This document shows positions 1-9,840 of a stretch of 19,077 bases of DNA, in pieces. Position 1 is the first letter of the stretch. Each line of letters opens with the position of its first letter. This DNA is from Conidiobolus incongruus B7586 (taxonomy: Eukaryota; Entomophthoromycota; Entomophthoromycetes; Entomophthorales; Conidiobolaceae). A model generated the notes under the pieces. That model was given only the letters and a program-made list of their open reading frames with translations, did no database searches and was not told the origin of the DNA. The position numbers were made by a program, and so were the translations under genes. The DNA lies in NCBI GenBank assembly GCA_000697335.1, contig JNEM01014029.1, positions 1 to 19,077 on the forward strand. Direction: 5' to 3'.

Positions 1-1860
1 TATTGTTAATATAATTTAAATGCTTTAAAATATTAATAAACTTATGGCTAATTAGAAAAATACATATATTTTTTTAATAAAATTCTAAATTATATTTAGA
101 ATATTATATAAAAAAATAAATTAATACTCTATTTTTATTAGATTTGCTATTAATAATTTTATAAATATTTCTATTAAAATAATATCTTTTTACTTATATA
201 ATAAACAATTTCCTAAAAGTTTTAAGATACTTAAGATTAAATATTAATTTTTACAAAACCTTATTAATTTTTTAAATCAACTTAATTTTTTTAATTATTT
301 TAATTAAAGATTATATTATTGAAAGATAGAATAAACAAGTAAAATACCATAATTAATATTAAAGACATATTCTTAAATATAAACTTAATATATTTGTAAT
401 ATATAATATTGAAGAAATTTAATTTTTATATGAATAAACTTAACCAAATAAGAAATTCTTGCTAAAATATTTAAGATTATTTTTTATCCAATTAAATAAA
501 ATTTATCTTTATATTTATACTCTTATTTTATCTTTAAATATAAGAATAAATAATATTTTCTATGTTAATATTCTTAAACCTTATTAAGGTCTTAAAACTA
601 ACTTTGATATAAGATATATAAACTTAAAACCCTTATTTATTATTCTAAATTAAAAAGGAAATTATTATACTATTGAAAAGATCTTATTATATTATAATTA
701 TTATAATAAAAACTAATATTTAATTAAATGGTTATATTATTTAAAGAATAAATCAACTTAAGAAGTTTTTGAAAATATAAAAAATATTAATATATTTAAA
801 AAATATTTATAAATAATAAAAAAATTAGTTTAACTTATTTTAATAAATAAATTAATTTAAAAGGAATATAAGAAATTAGATTTGATAACTTAAATTAAAA
901 ATTAAACCAAATATATTATTAATTATCAAATTCAAATTTAATTACATATTAACCTTTGTTTTATAATATCTTATATTTATAATATATTAGAATCTATTAT
1001 ATATATATTATATATTACTTTAAATAATAAAAAAGTCAAAAAAAATAAAAAATCAAAAAATAAACCAATTAATCTATTCTTAAAATTACTTATTTATATA
1101 AAGTATTCTTTTAAATATATATTATAAAAAATAATAAAAATATTGGTTTTATTTATTATATTGATATCACTATCATTATTAAATATAACTCAAAGATATT
1201 AAATAAATATATATAATTCTATATAATATTTTGCCTATATTTAAATAAAACCTAATTATATATATATAATTGAATTTATTTATTATAATATATAGCATAT
1301 AGGTTATGATATTAATATTTATAATTTAAAAACATATTTATATATTATATATATTATATTATATATTATTTGTTGAATGATAATTAAAATAAATTTTCTT
1401 ACCCTGAGTATTAATATATATAATTGGATCAAATTCAAAAACTTATCAATTAATGAGAATATATTATTTGGAATTACTAATATTAATATATTTGTACCTG
1501 ATGATTATACTAATAGATTAATATTAATTTTGTTTTTTCAATAATTTCAAAAATAAAATATAATATACAATAAAATAGATCATTATTGAATACAATAAAA
1601 ATAATATTCCAATGATTTTTAAATTATATTTATATTTCAAATAGTTTTAGATATTCAAAAATTAAAATAGATATTATTAATAAATATGGGTAATTGAAAA
1701 TTTTTGAATAAGGCTAATATTTAAATATTAATTAGATTTTGTAAATTTAAAAAATTTGAGTAGATGAGATGAATGAATAGAAAAGTAAATATATAAATAT
1801 AAGGTTAAAATATGTTAGAAATTCCAATCAAATAAAACAAATTAAATATCATCACTATCA
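1..1860. other. Extremely AT-rich, CpG-free block
   Basis: This stretch is almost entirely A and T, and line-by-line reading finds no CG dinucleotide until position 1861. No open frame of useful length and no RNA gene is visible. The lack of CpG next to a CpG-containing island suggests old, heavily C-to-T/G-to-A mutated sequence, possibly a decayed repeat. No family can be recognised from what remains, so this is a compositional description only. Confidence 0.6.
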
Positions 1861-2345
1861 CGTGCTCAATAATGATGGCAAAGGTCAAGATGATCAGCTC
1901 GCTGATCCCGGGGGCGAAAAGCACATCCAAGATGAGCCTAACGAGTCGAGGCGCATACATGATTAGCTGGGTAGAGAACATAATGCGCAAGGTTGGGGAA
2001 TACGTCACCAAATTCATTCTAACCAAGGTCGGTAAATAGAATTGATAAATTAACTCGAAATAATTTAGTTTTTAATAATAATTTTATTAAATTTTTAGGT
2101 TTTAACCGCAGCTACAGAACCGGGCCTTGTTCGAGCGCCCAACCAATTTTTTAATACTGGTGACGGTCTATGCTATTTTATTGGAATCTATAGGCTCCAG
2201 GTACATCTATCATTATGGGATTCACAGTGTGGCTCCAATGCAAGTATGGTTTCAAATTCATCCAGTCAGTCGGCTTTGGTGAGTGATTCTCGCCAGTCTG
2301 GGGTGGTTCAACAGATTGCAAAGTTAACAATCTTGACAGTTACAC
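1861..2345. other. GC-richer, CpG-containing island; possible gene remnant
   Basis: Composition changes sharply here: many CpGs and long stop-free stretches appear between AT-rich flanks. On the plus strand two intron-like segments are visible. One runs from GTAAATAG at 2032 to TTTTTAG at 2098, and the other from GTGAGT at about 2278 to ACTTAG at about 2362. The middle piece (2099-2277) is open in more than one plus frame. One reading is hydrophobic (FLILVTVYAILLESIG, from about 2146) and another is Ser/Gln-rich. On the minus strand 1805-2026 reads as a 73-residue hydrophobic peptide, including the stretch ELIILTFAIIIEHVIVM. That may only be the mirror of Asp/Asn/His/Gln codons on the other strand. 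The reading frames conflict, so I name no product and call no CDS. It could be a fragment of a membrane-protein gene or a transposed gene piece. Confidence 0.35.
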
Positions 2346-2419
2346 TTTGCATTTCATACTTAGAATTTTTATCACCAACTAATAAATATTTTAAAGGGTT
2401 CCGTAGTTTGAATATAATT

Positions 2420-3862
2420 TGAAAAAATACATTAGACTGAGTCATTCAGAGAGAATACGTTTGGCCATTTTCAGAATATGATGATACTTTATCAGCTTTC
2501 ATATTAAAGGAAATGAAACAATCACCACTACAATTTATGACATAGTATATTTGTATTTACTTATATAAACAAAATATCAGTTATTTAAGAAATGAAATAC
2601 TTATAAGGAACAGTTTTATCAATAACTACTTAATTTAGTAAATCAAACTAAAAATTTAAAAATTTAGTTAAATAATGATGAATTAATTTAAAATAATTAA
2701 AAATTTTTTTATTCATTATTTTATTTCGGAAAATATAAAACTCAATATTAGTGATAAGAATGATGAAAATTATGAAGATAATTTGAAATATCTAATTTCC
2801 TAATTTAGCACGTGCGATATTCAAAACTAATTATTTGTTAAAGTGGTTTATTATTTAACTGAGTGAAAATATTTTTAAGATAATAAAGAAAATATTTTAT
2901 ATAAACAAAGAATAATATTCATATTTATTTCAAATAAAACTATTTCAGCTATATTAATAGTTGATTTTGGTATCATTAATTTAAATTAATGGTGCATTAT
3001 GCTTATTTATTTCGAATAACTATATTTGTTTATATTTCACTCAGGAAGAATTAATATGACATGAAAACACGTCTTAAAATTATTTTTTGAAATCATAATA
3101 TGAAATTGAATAAAATTGATATGAATTCTGATTAAAAATCACAAGGAAAATGCACAAGATTAGTGAAGATTCTTAATCAAGTAATTTATGTTGATTGGGT
3201 GAATATATTCCTTTGTAGGTGGCTGTTTTGAACGAAAGCTTTTTCCTCCTCGAACCAATTTTACCCCCGTGTGCGCACGATTGGATGAAGATAATGGAGC
3301 GGAAACGAGGATTGGATGAGGGTTTATCTCATTTAGCTGACTGCTTATCATTAAATAATAGAAGATTAAATGGTTCTATTGTAATTGAATTGGTGACTAT
3401 TTTCAATTGGTTAGAATGTAATTCAAAGTAACTATAAAGGGATTTTTAATGATTTTGTCGAATCATCAACAAGAATGGCCCTTAGTGATTAGCTGATTCG
3501 ATTGGCATAAAATAATTTTTCTCCTTATTTTCACGTTGAATCAATTATTAGTGACTTAAATTGATTATTCATTTCTGCTCTTCTCTTTATGGATTGATAT
3601 TATCACACTCTCAATACCAATCTATTGTATATACCTATCCCCAATTATATATATCATTGGTACTATCCAAGAATATCAGATATACTATTCATTGTTGTTA
3701 TCTAACGCTATCTTATCATAAACTCCTTATCAGCTATATCTCTTAGTTTAGCTGAACTAAAAAACCGATTTCAGTTCAAATAATCTCTTCATTTATAATA
3801 CAAAAAATCATTTAAATATTATTACTTGCTTAATTTAATAGCATTTTTCTCGTTTATATTTC
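2420..3862. other. AT-rich spacer upstream of the RBMS-like gene
   Basis: Mostly AT-rich non-coding sequence. A GC-richer patch at about 3214-3340 is open in both directions but has no recognisable protein signature. It sits after a TTTGTAG that could serve as a splice acceptor, but no partner exon is visible. The last 300 bases before the ATG at 3863 are pyrimidine-rich on the plus strand, as expected for a fungal promoter and leader. I cannot point to a definite TATA box. Confidence 0.4.
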
Positions 3863-5568
3863 ATGTCGGGACATAGTAATGATCAAAATGAATTAAATTC
3901 TAATACTACTCAAGATACAAAAGAAATCACTACAGCTGGTAAAGACATTACTCTGATCTCTTCACACATTCTCATTTTATTTTAGGTGCCGAAAATATTG
4001 AAGCAAACCAACTTCCTCAGCCTACTCAATCGCCATACTATCCTTATTATACACCACAATTCCCCTACTACTATGAGTATGATCCATCGGGTTTTCCTAT
4101 GCCAGGGACAAACCCACCACCTCGTCCCTACCCAAACGCAGTCCCATCCTATATGTATCATCCCATGCAATATGGTCCACCTTCCCATCATTCACCCACA
4201 CTAACTGGAGGATCTTCCACTCAGAGCCCCCCCCAACTCCAGCCACTCTCTCCCACCTTATCTCACCACTCTTCCTCAAGCTCTATCCACCACCGAAATT
4301 ATCCACGACGCACACACCGCAGTCCCCGCTCTCAAGACAGCGATGAATTCCACCCCTCTCCTACTTCCACCAACAATGTGTATATTCGTGGTCTACCCCC
4401 AAGCACAACTGATGAATCATTATTTAATATGTGTTCCAAATACGGAACCATTATTTCATCCAAAGCCATTATTGACCAGAAGCGAGGAGAATGTAAAGGC
4501 TATGGCTTTGTTCTCTATGGATCAACCGAAGAAGCTGAGCATGCCATCGAGGATTTGAATTCAGCCGGATTTCAAGTATCCTTTGCAAAACTATCTAATC
4601 GAGAATCATTTAGTCATAGATTACAAGATTTGCAAGATACTCTATCAACTAACTTATACATTTCCAATTTGCCTGTGCACTTTGGAGAACTTGTAAGTAG
4701 TCTTCTCGATATCTGTTCTTATCTTTTAACTCCAGTTTATTTAGGAATTAGAAGGATTATTCCAACCTTATACGATCATTTCTAACAGAATTTTAAGAGA
4801 TGGCAATCAAATATCTCGTGGTGTTGGATTTGCAAGGTAACTAGTCAAAATACACCCATTATATTTCAGTTTAATCAAAATAATTTTTATAGAATGAGTG
4901 ATCGTGAAAGTGCGCTCGCGATCATTCAAAAATTTAATGGACAAACACTTCCAGGATCACCTGGACCTCTCCAGGTTCGATTTGCAGATTCTTTGGCTCA
5001 AAAGAAATTGAAAGGTAGTATTATATCACGTCGTAGACCTGTTAGACCTCCACAGCCCAATTTCGCCAGCTATCAAAGACCCCCTACAGTTCCTGAGCAT
5101 GGATCTCCCACATTTTATTATGCGCCCTATCCTATATATTATGGTGAGCCAAGCTCTGCAGGGTAAGTAATCTTCTTTTAATTCTGCCCTTTTATATACT
5201 TAATTCTCTTCTATAGACATTATCCTCCTTATCCTGTTTCTCCTCAATACTACCCTTACAATCCAGAACATCAATCACATTGTCATAATATATCTGATCC
5301 TAATTCTACATCCTGTTGTGCAAATCTCTCACCTCCAGAGTCTAATCCTCCAGAATCTGCTACAGGATCCTCATCATCTATCCAATTGAATCTCCCCTCA
5401 TCTGATATAGATGATTTAACAAACCACTTCCAAGCTTCAGTATACGTTGACAATCCTAGCGTTTCCCCCACCCCACCAAACAACTCAGGGTCCAATCATT
5501 CCAATCACTTGGCAAATAATCAGCATCAGGTCGTTCATCCCAATCCGAAACCGACTCCAGCTATTTAA
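3863..5568 (+). CDS. RBMS/MSSP-type RNA-binding protein with two RRM domains
   Basis: Rebuilt from five exons: 3863-3938, 3986-4692, 4745-4836, 4893-5162 and 5217-5568. All junctions are GT-AG and the introns are 47, 52, 56 and 54 bp. The frame closes exactly at 498 aa. Residues 1-150 are low-complexity and rich in Pro, Ser, Tyr, Gln and His. RRM1 (about 155-227) has RNP2 VYIRGL and RNP1 CKGYGFVLY at 195-203. RRM2 (about 248-325) has RNP2 LYISNL, the stretch SNRILRDG and RNP1 SRGVGFAR at 285-292. The paired signatures and the short linker match the metazoan RBMS1-3 (MSSP) family, which binds AU-rich single-stranded RNA, often in 3' UTRs. The tail (about 335-498) is disordered and rich in Pro, Ser and Asn. 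The ATG at 3863 is chosen because exon 1 splices in frame to the Tyr/Pro-rich region. A downstream ATG at 4099 would remove 63 residues. An AATAAA lies at 5773. Role in mRNA stability or translation is inferred from the family. Confidence 0.9.
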
Positions 5569-7186
5569 TACAATTAAATGCCCATGACTTATCATCCAAG
5601 TAATATGTTTCATCAAACATGCGAAGAAAGAGATATCATTGGTGATAGTTGATAATTTGGCTCAAAATCATAGTCGTCAGGAATACCCTTGATATTGCTT
5701 TAAGACTAAAATCATCTTTCAACTTTGAGCTATTTCTCATATCAGGTATTTAATTTCAAACTAAATGATGGAAATAAAAATCCTTCAAAAATCTTTTAAT
5801 ATATCCTTACCATGTGTATTTCAATAATATTATGCTTTATTTCAACAATTTTAGTATAATTTAAGAACGTTCAGGATAATTATCACATTTAAATAAATTT
5901 TGAATTAATTTTATTCTTTTCAATTGATTACATCATAAAAATTATAATAAATTGAAATTTTTTAATTGACTAATGGGTAAAGTTATTAAGAATACATATT
6001 CGCAACTATGGATCAAGTAGCTGAGTTTTTTATACTGCTCGATATATTTCAAATTCCATGATTAAAAAAATTATTATAAATATTTAAAAAAAAGGTTAAA
6101 TCTATTTAATATATTTTTTAATATTATCATTTAAAAATATTTACGGATTTAATATTGATTGATTAATATTAAAATTTTATTACTAAAAATGTTTAAAATT
6201 AATTTTTCCAATCAAATGAGAATTAAAAAATAAAAAAAAATAATTTGGAATTAAATGTTTTTTAATTTAAAAATGGAAAATCTCCACAATATTTTGGACT
6301 TTTATTTTATGCTTAAAATCTTAATTTATTCTTCATATATTTTTAAAATTCATATGATTCCCTAAAATGTCAAATTATAATAACAAATTATTTCAAATAT
6401 TCTATTTTTATTTTTATAAACTTTGATTCTTTATTTCTGAGAAAATTTTCAAGATCTTATTGAATAGAAGTTATATCATAAATCATGTATAAATCAAGTT
6501 ATATTAATATTATCATTATTATATATTTATTAATAAATTTAATGGTCCTTAAATGCTAATATTTAAAGTGATATAATAGCAAATACTATAAATATTTGTG
6601 TATTTTATTATCCAGGAATTGAAAATATTAGATATAATAAATCAGTTTCAAATAAAAATGTAAAATATTGGTAATATATTGTGTTATACCAGAATTTCAA
6701 AAATTATTTGATATCAATGAAATCATTCTGGCTTATAATATATATATAGTAAGATGATTTGATGTTGTTCAATTATAGAAATTGTACAAATGTGTACTAA
6801 TATTGAATAATATCAAAGTTGGCCAAAGTATAGCATGATTTATATAAAGAATAGTTGTCAAGTTTATCAAGATATTATATGTCTTCAATAATTAATTGGA
6901 TTAAATAGAATCGACTTATTTTCAATACTCGAAAAGGAGTAATTGTAAAAGCCATGAATTAGATTTTAAACTTTATATTGTTAAAAGTTATATCCTAGAT
7001 TGTATTAAAATATAAATAAAATATTAATAGAATTATAAAGTATCTAGTCAAAATCTTTTAATAATACTTACTCATAATATTTGATACATATTAAATAGTA
7101 TTTCCAATAAAGTTAGTGTATATAAGATGAGTTTGCTGATTAATATAATATAAATAAATGTGTGGTTAGGAGATATGATGAGATGT
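5569..7186. other. AT-rich intergenic region
   Basis: Holds the 3' region of the RBMS-like gene, with an AATAAA polyadenylation-like signal at 5773-5778 about 205 bases after the stop. The rest is AT-rich sequence with no coding signal. A short imperfect inverted repeat (CCAGAATTTC near 6690 and GAAATCATTCTGG near 6719) is the only local structure I noticed, and it is weak. Confidence 0.5.
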
Positions 7187-7576
7187 TCATAGCGTGTATC
7201 TCTGAATAATTTGGGCAATTTTCATCTCAAAATCGAAGCAAATATTACAGCCTATTTTATCGTGTGTACAGCATACGGGCACTTGGTCATCTTTGATGAA
7301 GAATTGGTCGGTAACCTTAATTGAGGGTCTGTCATCACCCAATACAACCTTAGCAGGGGGTATGATAAGAGGTTCTGGAGAAGGAATTTGGACCAAATCC
7401 ATATTAGTATTATTGGACCTTCTGAAATCACAAGCACAGTGATGGCAACATTCTCTTCCGTGGTTTAAGCAAAATTCAAAATTGTTGATTAGTACCGTCG
7501 TAATGCCGTTGACTTGACTTATTCTGTTGTACCTATTAGCTTCATAATTTGATGTACTAAATAATGGCATACCCAT
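7187..7576 (-). CDS. Uncharacterised 129-aa protein with two C-x2-H-x4-C-x2-C motifs
   Basis: A single uninterrupted frame runs from ATG at 7576 to TGA at 7187 and stands out in base composition from its flanks. Two Cys/His motifs with identical spacing are visible: C36, H39, C44, C47 and C102, H105, C110, C113. Both are followed by an acidic or aromatic turn (ACDFRR and FDFEMK). Such spacing is what a small zinc-binding knuckle would use, so two zinc sites or one paired site is plausible. The motif is not the retroviral C-x2-C-x4-H-x4-C knuckle and does not fit the full MYND pattern. The linker (about 60-95) is Pro-rich with hydrophobic patches. There is no signal peptide or membrane segment. 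A second Met at codon 3 could be the real start. I do not recognise the family. A candidate promoter (CCAAT on the minus strand near 7785 and TATAAAC near 7850-7856) lies upstream. The gene may lack further exons, but I see no splice sites demanding them. Confidence 0.6.
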   Translation of the reverse strand: MGMPLFSTSNYEANRYNRISQVNGITTVLINNFEFCLNHGRECCHHCACDFRRSNNTNMDLVQIPSPEPLIIPPAKVVLGDDRPSIKVTDQFFIKDDQVPVCCTHDKIGCNICFDFEMKIAQIIQRYTL

Positions 7577-8761
7577 CTTTATTTATTTTAAGTTAGTATA
7601 TAGAATGTATTTTTAAATGTAAATTGATTTGATTTTAGTAAATTTTATATAATTTTTGGGGATATTCACTTCATTTATATCAATTTTTATCTAAAATTAA
7701 TTCGATGTTTTTTCGTTCCTCTGTCAAACACAAAGCTTACATTGTATCACCCCAATCTCACCATTTTCCCCATCGCTTTAATCTATTGGCTCAATGATTA
7801 TGGCCCGCCAAATTCAAGGTTGCAGCTAATAAACCGACTGGATTCGAATAGTTTATAACCTTTCATTTTATTACCAATCACAGGTCCATATTATCATCAT
7901 TTCACGTAATTTTTTATATAGTCACTCATACCATTATTTGAAAATAAAAATCAGTGTTATAATAAAATCATTAGAATCAAATTATTTAACCTTGATTTTT
8001 AGTTTTTGATATTAGCCCAGTTTAAGAGATATATATTTGTCCCTTATACACCAAATATCTCTATTCTGAAACTCAAAAATCCCATTAATTCAACCAATCA
8101 ATTATTATATTTTATATTGTTAGACATAAAAAATGAAAAATTATTTTAATAACTTTTAAACCTTGAATTTATTTTTGAGTAATTTTGACATTAAAATCCA
8201 AAATTCTGATTATAGAATAGAATATACTTAGTAATATTTGCTTGGGTTAAAGGATGTAATGATATGGATCGTCAATAGTTTTCAAACATGTTTTGGTTTT
8301 CAGAATAAAATGTGAAAAATAATTTTCATTGTGTAGATTAGAATAATTAATATACATTATAGAAAATTAATTGCTAAATTATTTTTATCATTTGCTCAAC
8401 ATTCTAACAGGCAAAATAAATCTCATATAGGTAAAAATGCAGGTATTTTAGCCACAAATGAACAGTATTGTCAATTCAATTGAAAATTATTTACTTTTTT
8501 ATCACACTTATTAAATGAGTAGTTGGAATGTTAACTATTAAATTGACAATAATTTTTATAATAATTTCTTACTTGAATAAATCTGGTTTTAATGCTTTAT
8601 TTTGTGTACTTCAAATATTCTTATATAATTGAAACTGATAACATGATTTCAATTGGATCACCAATGATGATAGCCAATCAAACTTAAAGTTTAAATTAAT
8701 TTTATAACTGTTATTCTATATAGTTGCTGTATTTCGAGGTAAATACTTAAACCAAAATATA
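7577..8761. other. AT-rich intergenic region with possible promoter of the Cys/His-motif gene
   Basis: The part at 7735-7870 is less AT-rich than the rest. On the minus strand it carries a CCAAT-like element and a TATAAAC inside a 6-bp inverted repeat (ATAAAC at 7829-7834, GTTTAT at 7851-7856), about 280 bases before the ATG at 7576. That is a reasonable but unproven promoter. From 7900 to 8760 I see nothing coding. Confidence 0.35.
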
Positions 8762-8766
8762 AATAT

Positions 8767-9100
8767 TGTCACGAGTCAGGTGACTCTCCTCCCACGTAAT
8801 ATGCTTACTTCAACTGAATATAAGGGTCATTCCCCCCCTCATGTGACCAACCACTTCAACCCTATCCTTTAATCAGCTAATGATACAACCCTCCAGAAAA
8901 CTCCAGAAACCTACTACTCTATGCACTATATATAGAACCCAGAAACAGAGCTATACTACAGAGAAGGAGTTTGATCTGGGTCCTCCCAGCTATTTGGCTT
9001 AAATCAATAAACCCCCTATCTCCCTAACCTTTACCTGGAAATCCCTAGATCTCTCTCTTTTGCTTATACTATTCCGGACGCGGCTTTCCCAAGACGTGTT
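8767..9100 (+). repeat. Solo LTR of an LTR retrotransposon, 334 bp
   Basis: The block begins TGTCACG and ends near GACGTGTT, so the ends are partly inverted. It is flanked by AATAT on both sides (8762-8766 and 9101-9105), a 5-bp target duplication. The right end may instead be one base further, since the site is AT-rich. Composition is clearly richer in C and G than the surroundings. Promoter-like parts lie in the expected order for the plus orientation: an inverted GAGTCA/TGACTC pair at 8773-8786, two CTCCAGAA copies at 8891 and 8901, a TATATATA box at 8927-8934 and AATAAA at 9006. No coding interior or second LTR is adjacent, so this is a solo LTR left by recombination. Superfamily is uncertain: a Ty3-like origin fits the TGTCACG end and 5-bp duplication. 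The well-kept target duplication suggests moderate or young age. Confidence 0.7.
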
Positions 9101-9105
9101 AATAT

Positions 9106-9641
9106 GATAATTATCGATTAAATTTAGACATAAAATGATTTAATGTTTATTGAATTGTATCGAATTTGTTAGTTTTTTGAAGGTTTATTTAATAATAATT
9201 CAAATTTGTGATACAGGTGTAAATGTAAGAAATTATGAAATATTTGACATTGAGTTTGAATATTTAAAAATAATGAAATTTGATATAATTTTGTAAATAA
9301 ATTAATTGTAAATATTTATCACAAAAAGAGAAAATATATTAAATAATATTATACAATTTTGATTTTAAATCAAAACACTACAGTTTAAATTAATAAATAA
9401 AATATATAAAATGATAGAACCCTTTAGTTCATAATAATAAAATTAATGATACTAGTAGTTTGAAATCCTTATATCAAACTTATTGCAAGTTTAAATTCAA
9501 AATATGATATTTAAATGGATTATCTTTTTTCCAATTAAAGCTCGAATATTTTAATTTTGTGTTAGTAATTTATACATTAAGAATTTAATATTATAAAATG
9601 ATTGATAGCATATTAAATTTATTTAGAAATTTTATTGAATA
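9106..9641. other. AT-rich spacer between LTR and small acidic ORF
   Basis: AT-rich sequence with no open frame of note and no RNA gene or repeat that I can define. It separates the right end of the solo LTR from the stop codon of the minus-strand acidic ORF. Confidence 0.5.
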
Positions 9642-9776
9642 CTAGGAAACTGTAAAATATCTCCAATCATATAGTGTTACATCATTATCCTCAACACTGT
9701 ATGCTGAATCATCGTCAGAGTACTCTTTAAACCCAAATGGATCGGATGTTTGTATAATGTCTTCGCTTGGATCCAT
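9642..9776 (-). CDS. Small acidic ORF, 44 aa
   Basis: An ATG-to-TAG frame of 45 codons on the minus strand begins MDPSEDIIQ, has an acidic centre (SDDDSAY, SVEDNDV) and ends in YDWRYFTVS. It lies 64 bases downstream of the stop of the decayed kinase-like gene on the same strand. Its composition is richer in G and C than its AT-rich flanks, which argues for a coding past. I see no domain, signal peptide or transmembrane segment. It may be a genuine small protein, a first exon whose partners are lost, or a remnant belonging with the kinase-like pseudogene. No function is proposed. Confidence 0.3.
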   Translation of the reverse strand: MDPSEDIIQTSDPFGFKEYSDDDSAYSVEDNDVTLYDWRYFTVS

Positions 9777-9840
9777 TATGATAAATGTATATTTACACAG
9801 TACCTACGTATGAATCAGATACAAAGCACACATTTTAAAA

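Noticed and set aside
3160-3431. Open frames on both strands in a GC-richer patch (70 aa plus, 63 aa minus)
   Set aside because: No recognisable motif, no consistent exon partner, and both strands are equally open. Not enough to call a gene.
3561-3746. 61-codon plus-strand frame
   Set aside because: Low-complexity Tyr/Ile/Leu-rich translation of pyrimidine-rich AT sequence in the promoter region of the RBMS-like gene. No domain.
3982-4279. Minus-strand and out-of-frame ORFs inside exon 2 of the RBMS-like gene
   Set aside because: They overlap the real coding exon and are mirror frames of a Pro/His-rich stretch.
5283-5495. 70-codon minus-strand frame
   Set aside because: Antisense to exon 5 of the RBMS-like gene, which is supported by the splice phase and the RRM reading frame.
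6690-6732. Imperfect inverted repeat CCAGAATTTC / GAAATCATTCTGG
   Set aside because: Short and imperfect, and in AT-rich DNA such hairpins occur by chance. No terminal-repeat or target-site evidence for an element.
6725-6770. Similarity between TCTGGCTTA...GATGATTTGAT here and at about 14438-14466
   Set aside because: The match does not extend on either side, so it is not a dependable dispersed repeat.
7801-7870. Possible tRNA or SINE-like B box (TTCGAATCC on the minus strand near 7841)
   Set aside because: The flanking bases do not form a T-arm and no A box or cloverleaf is present.
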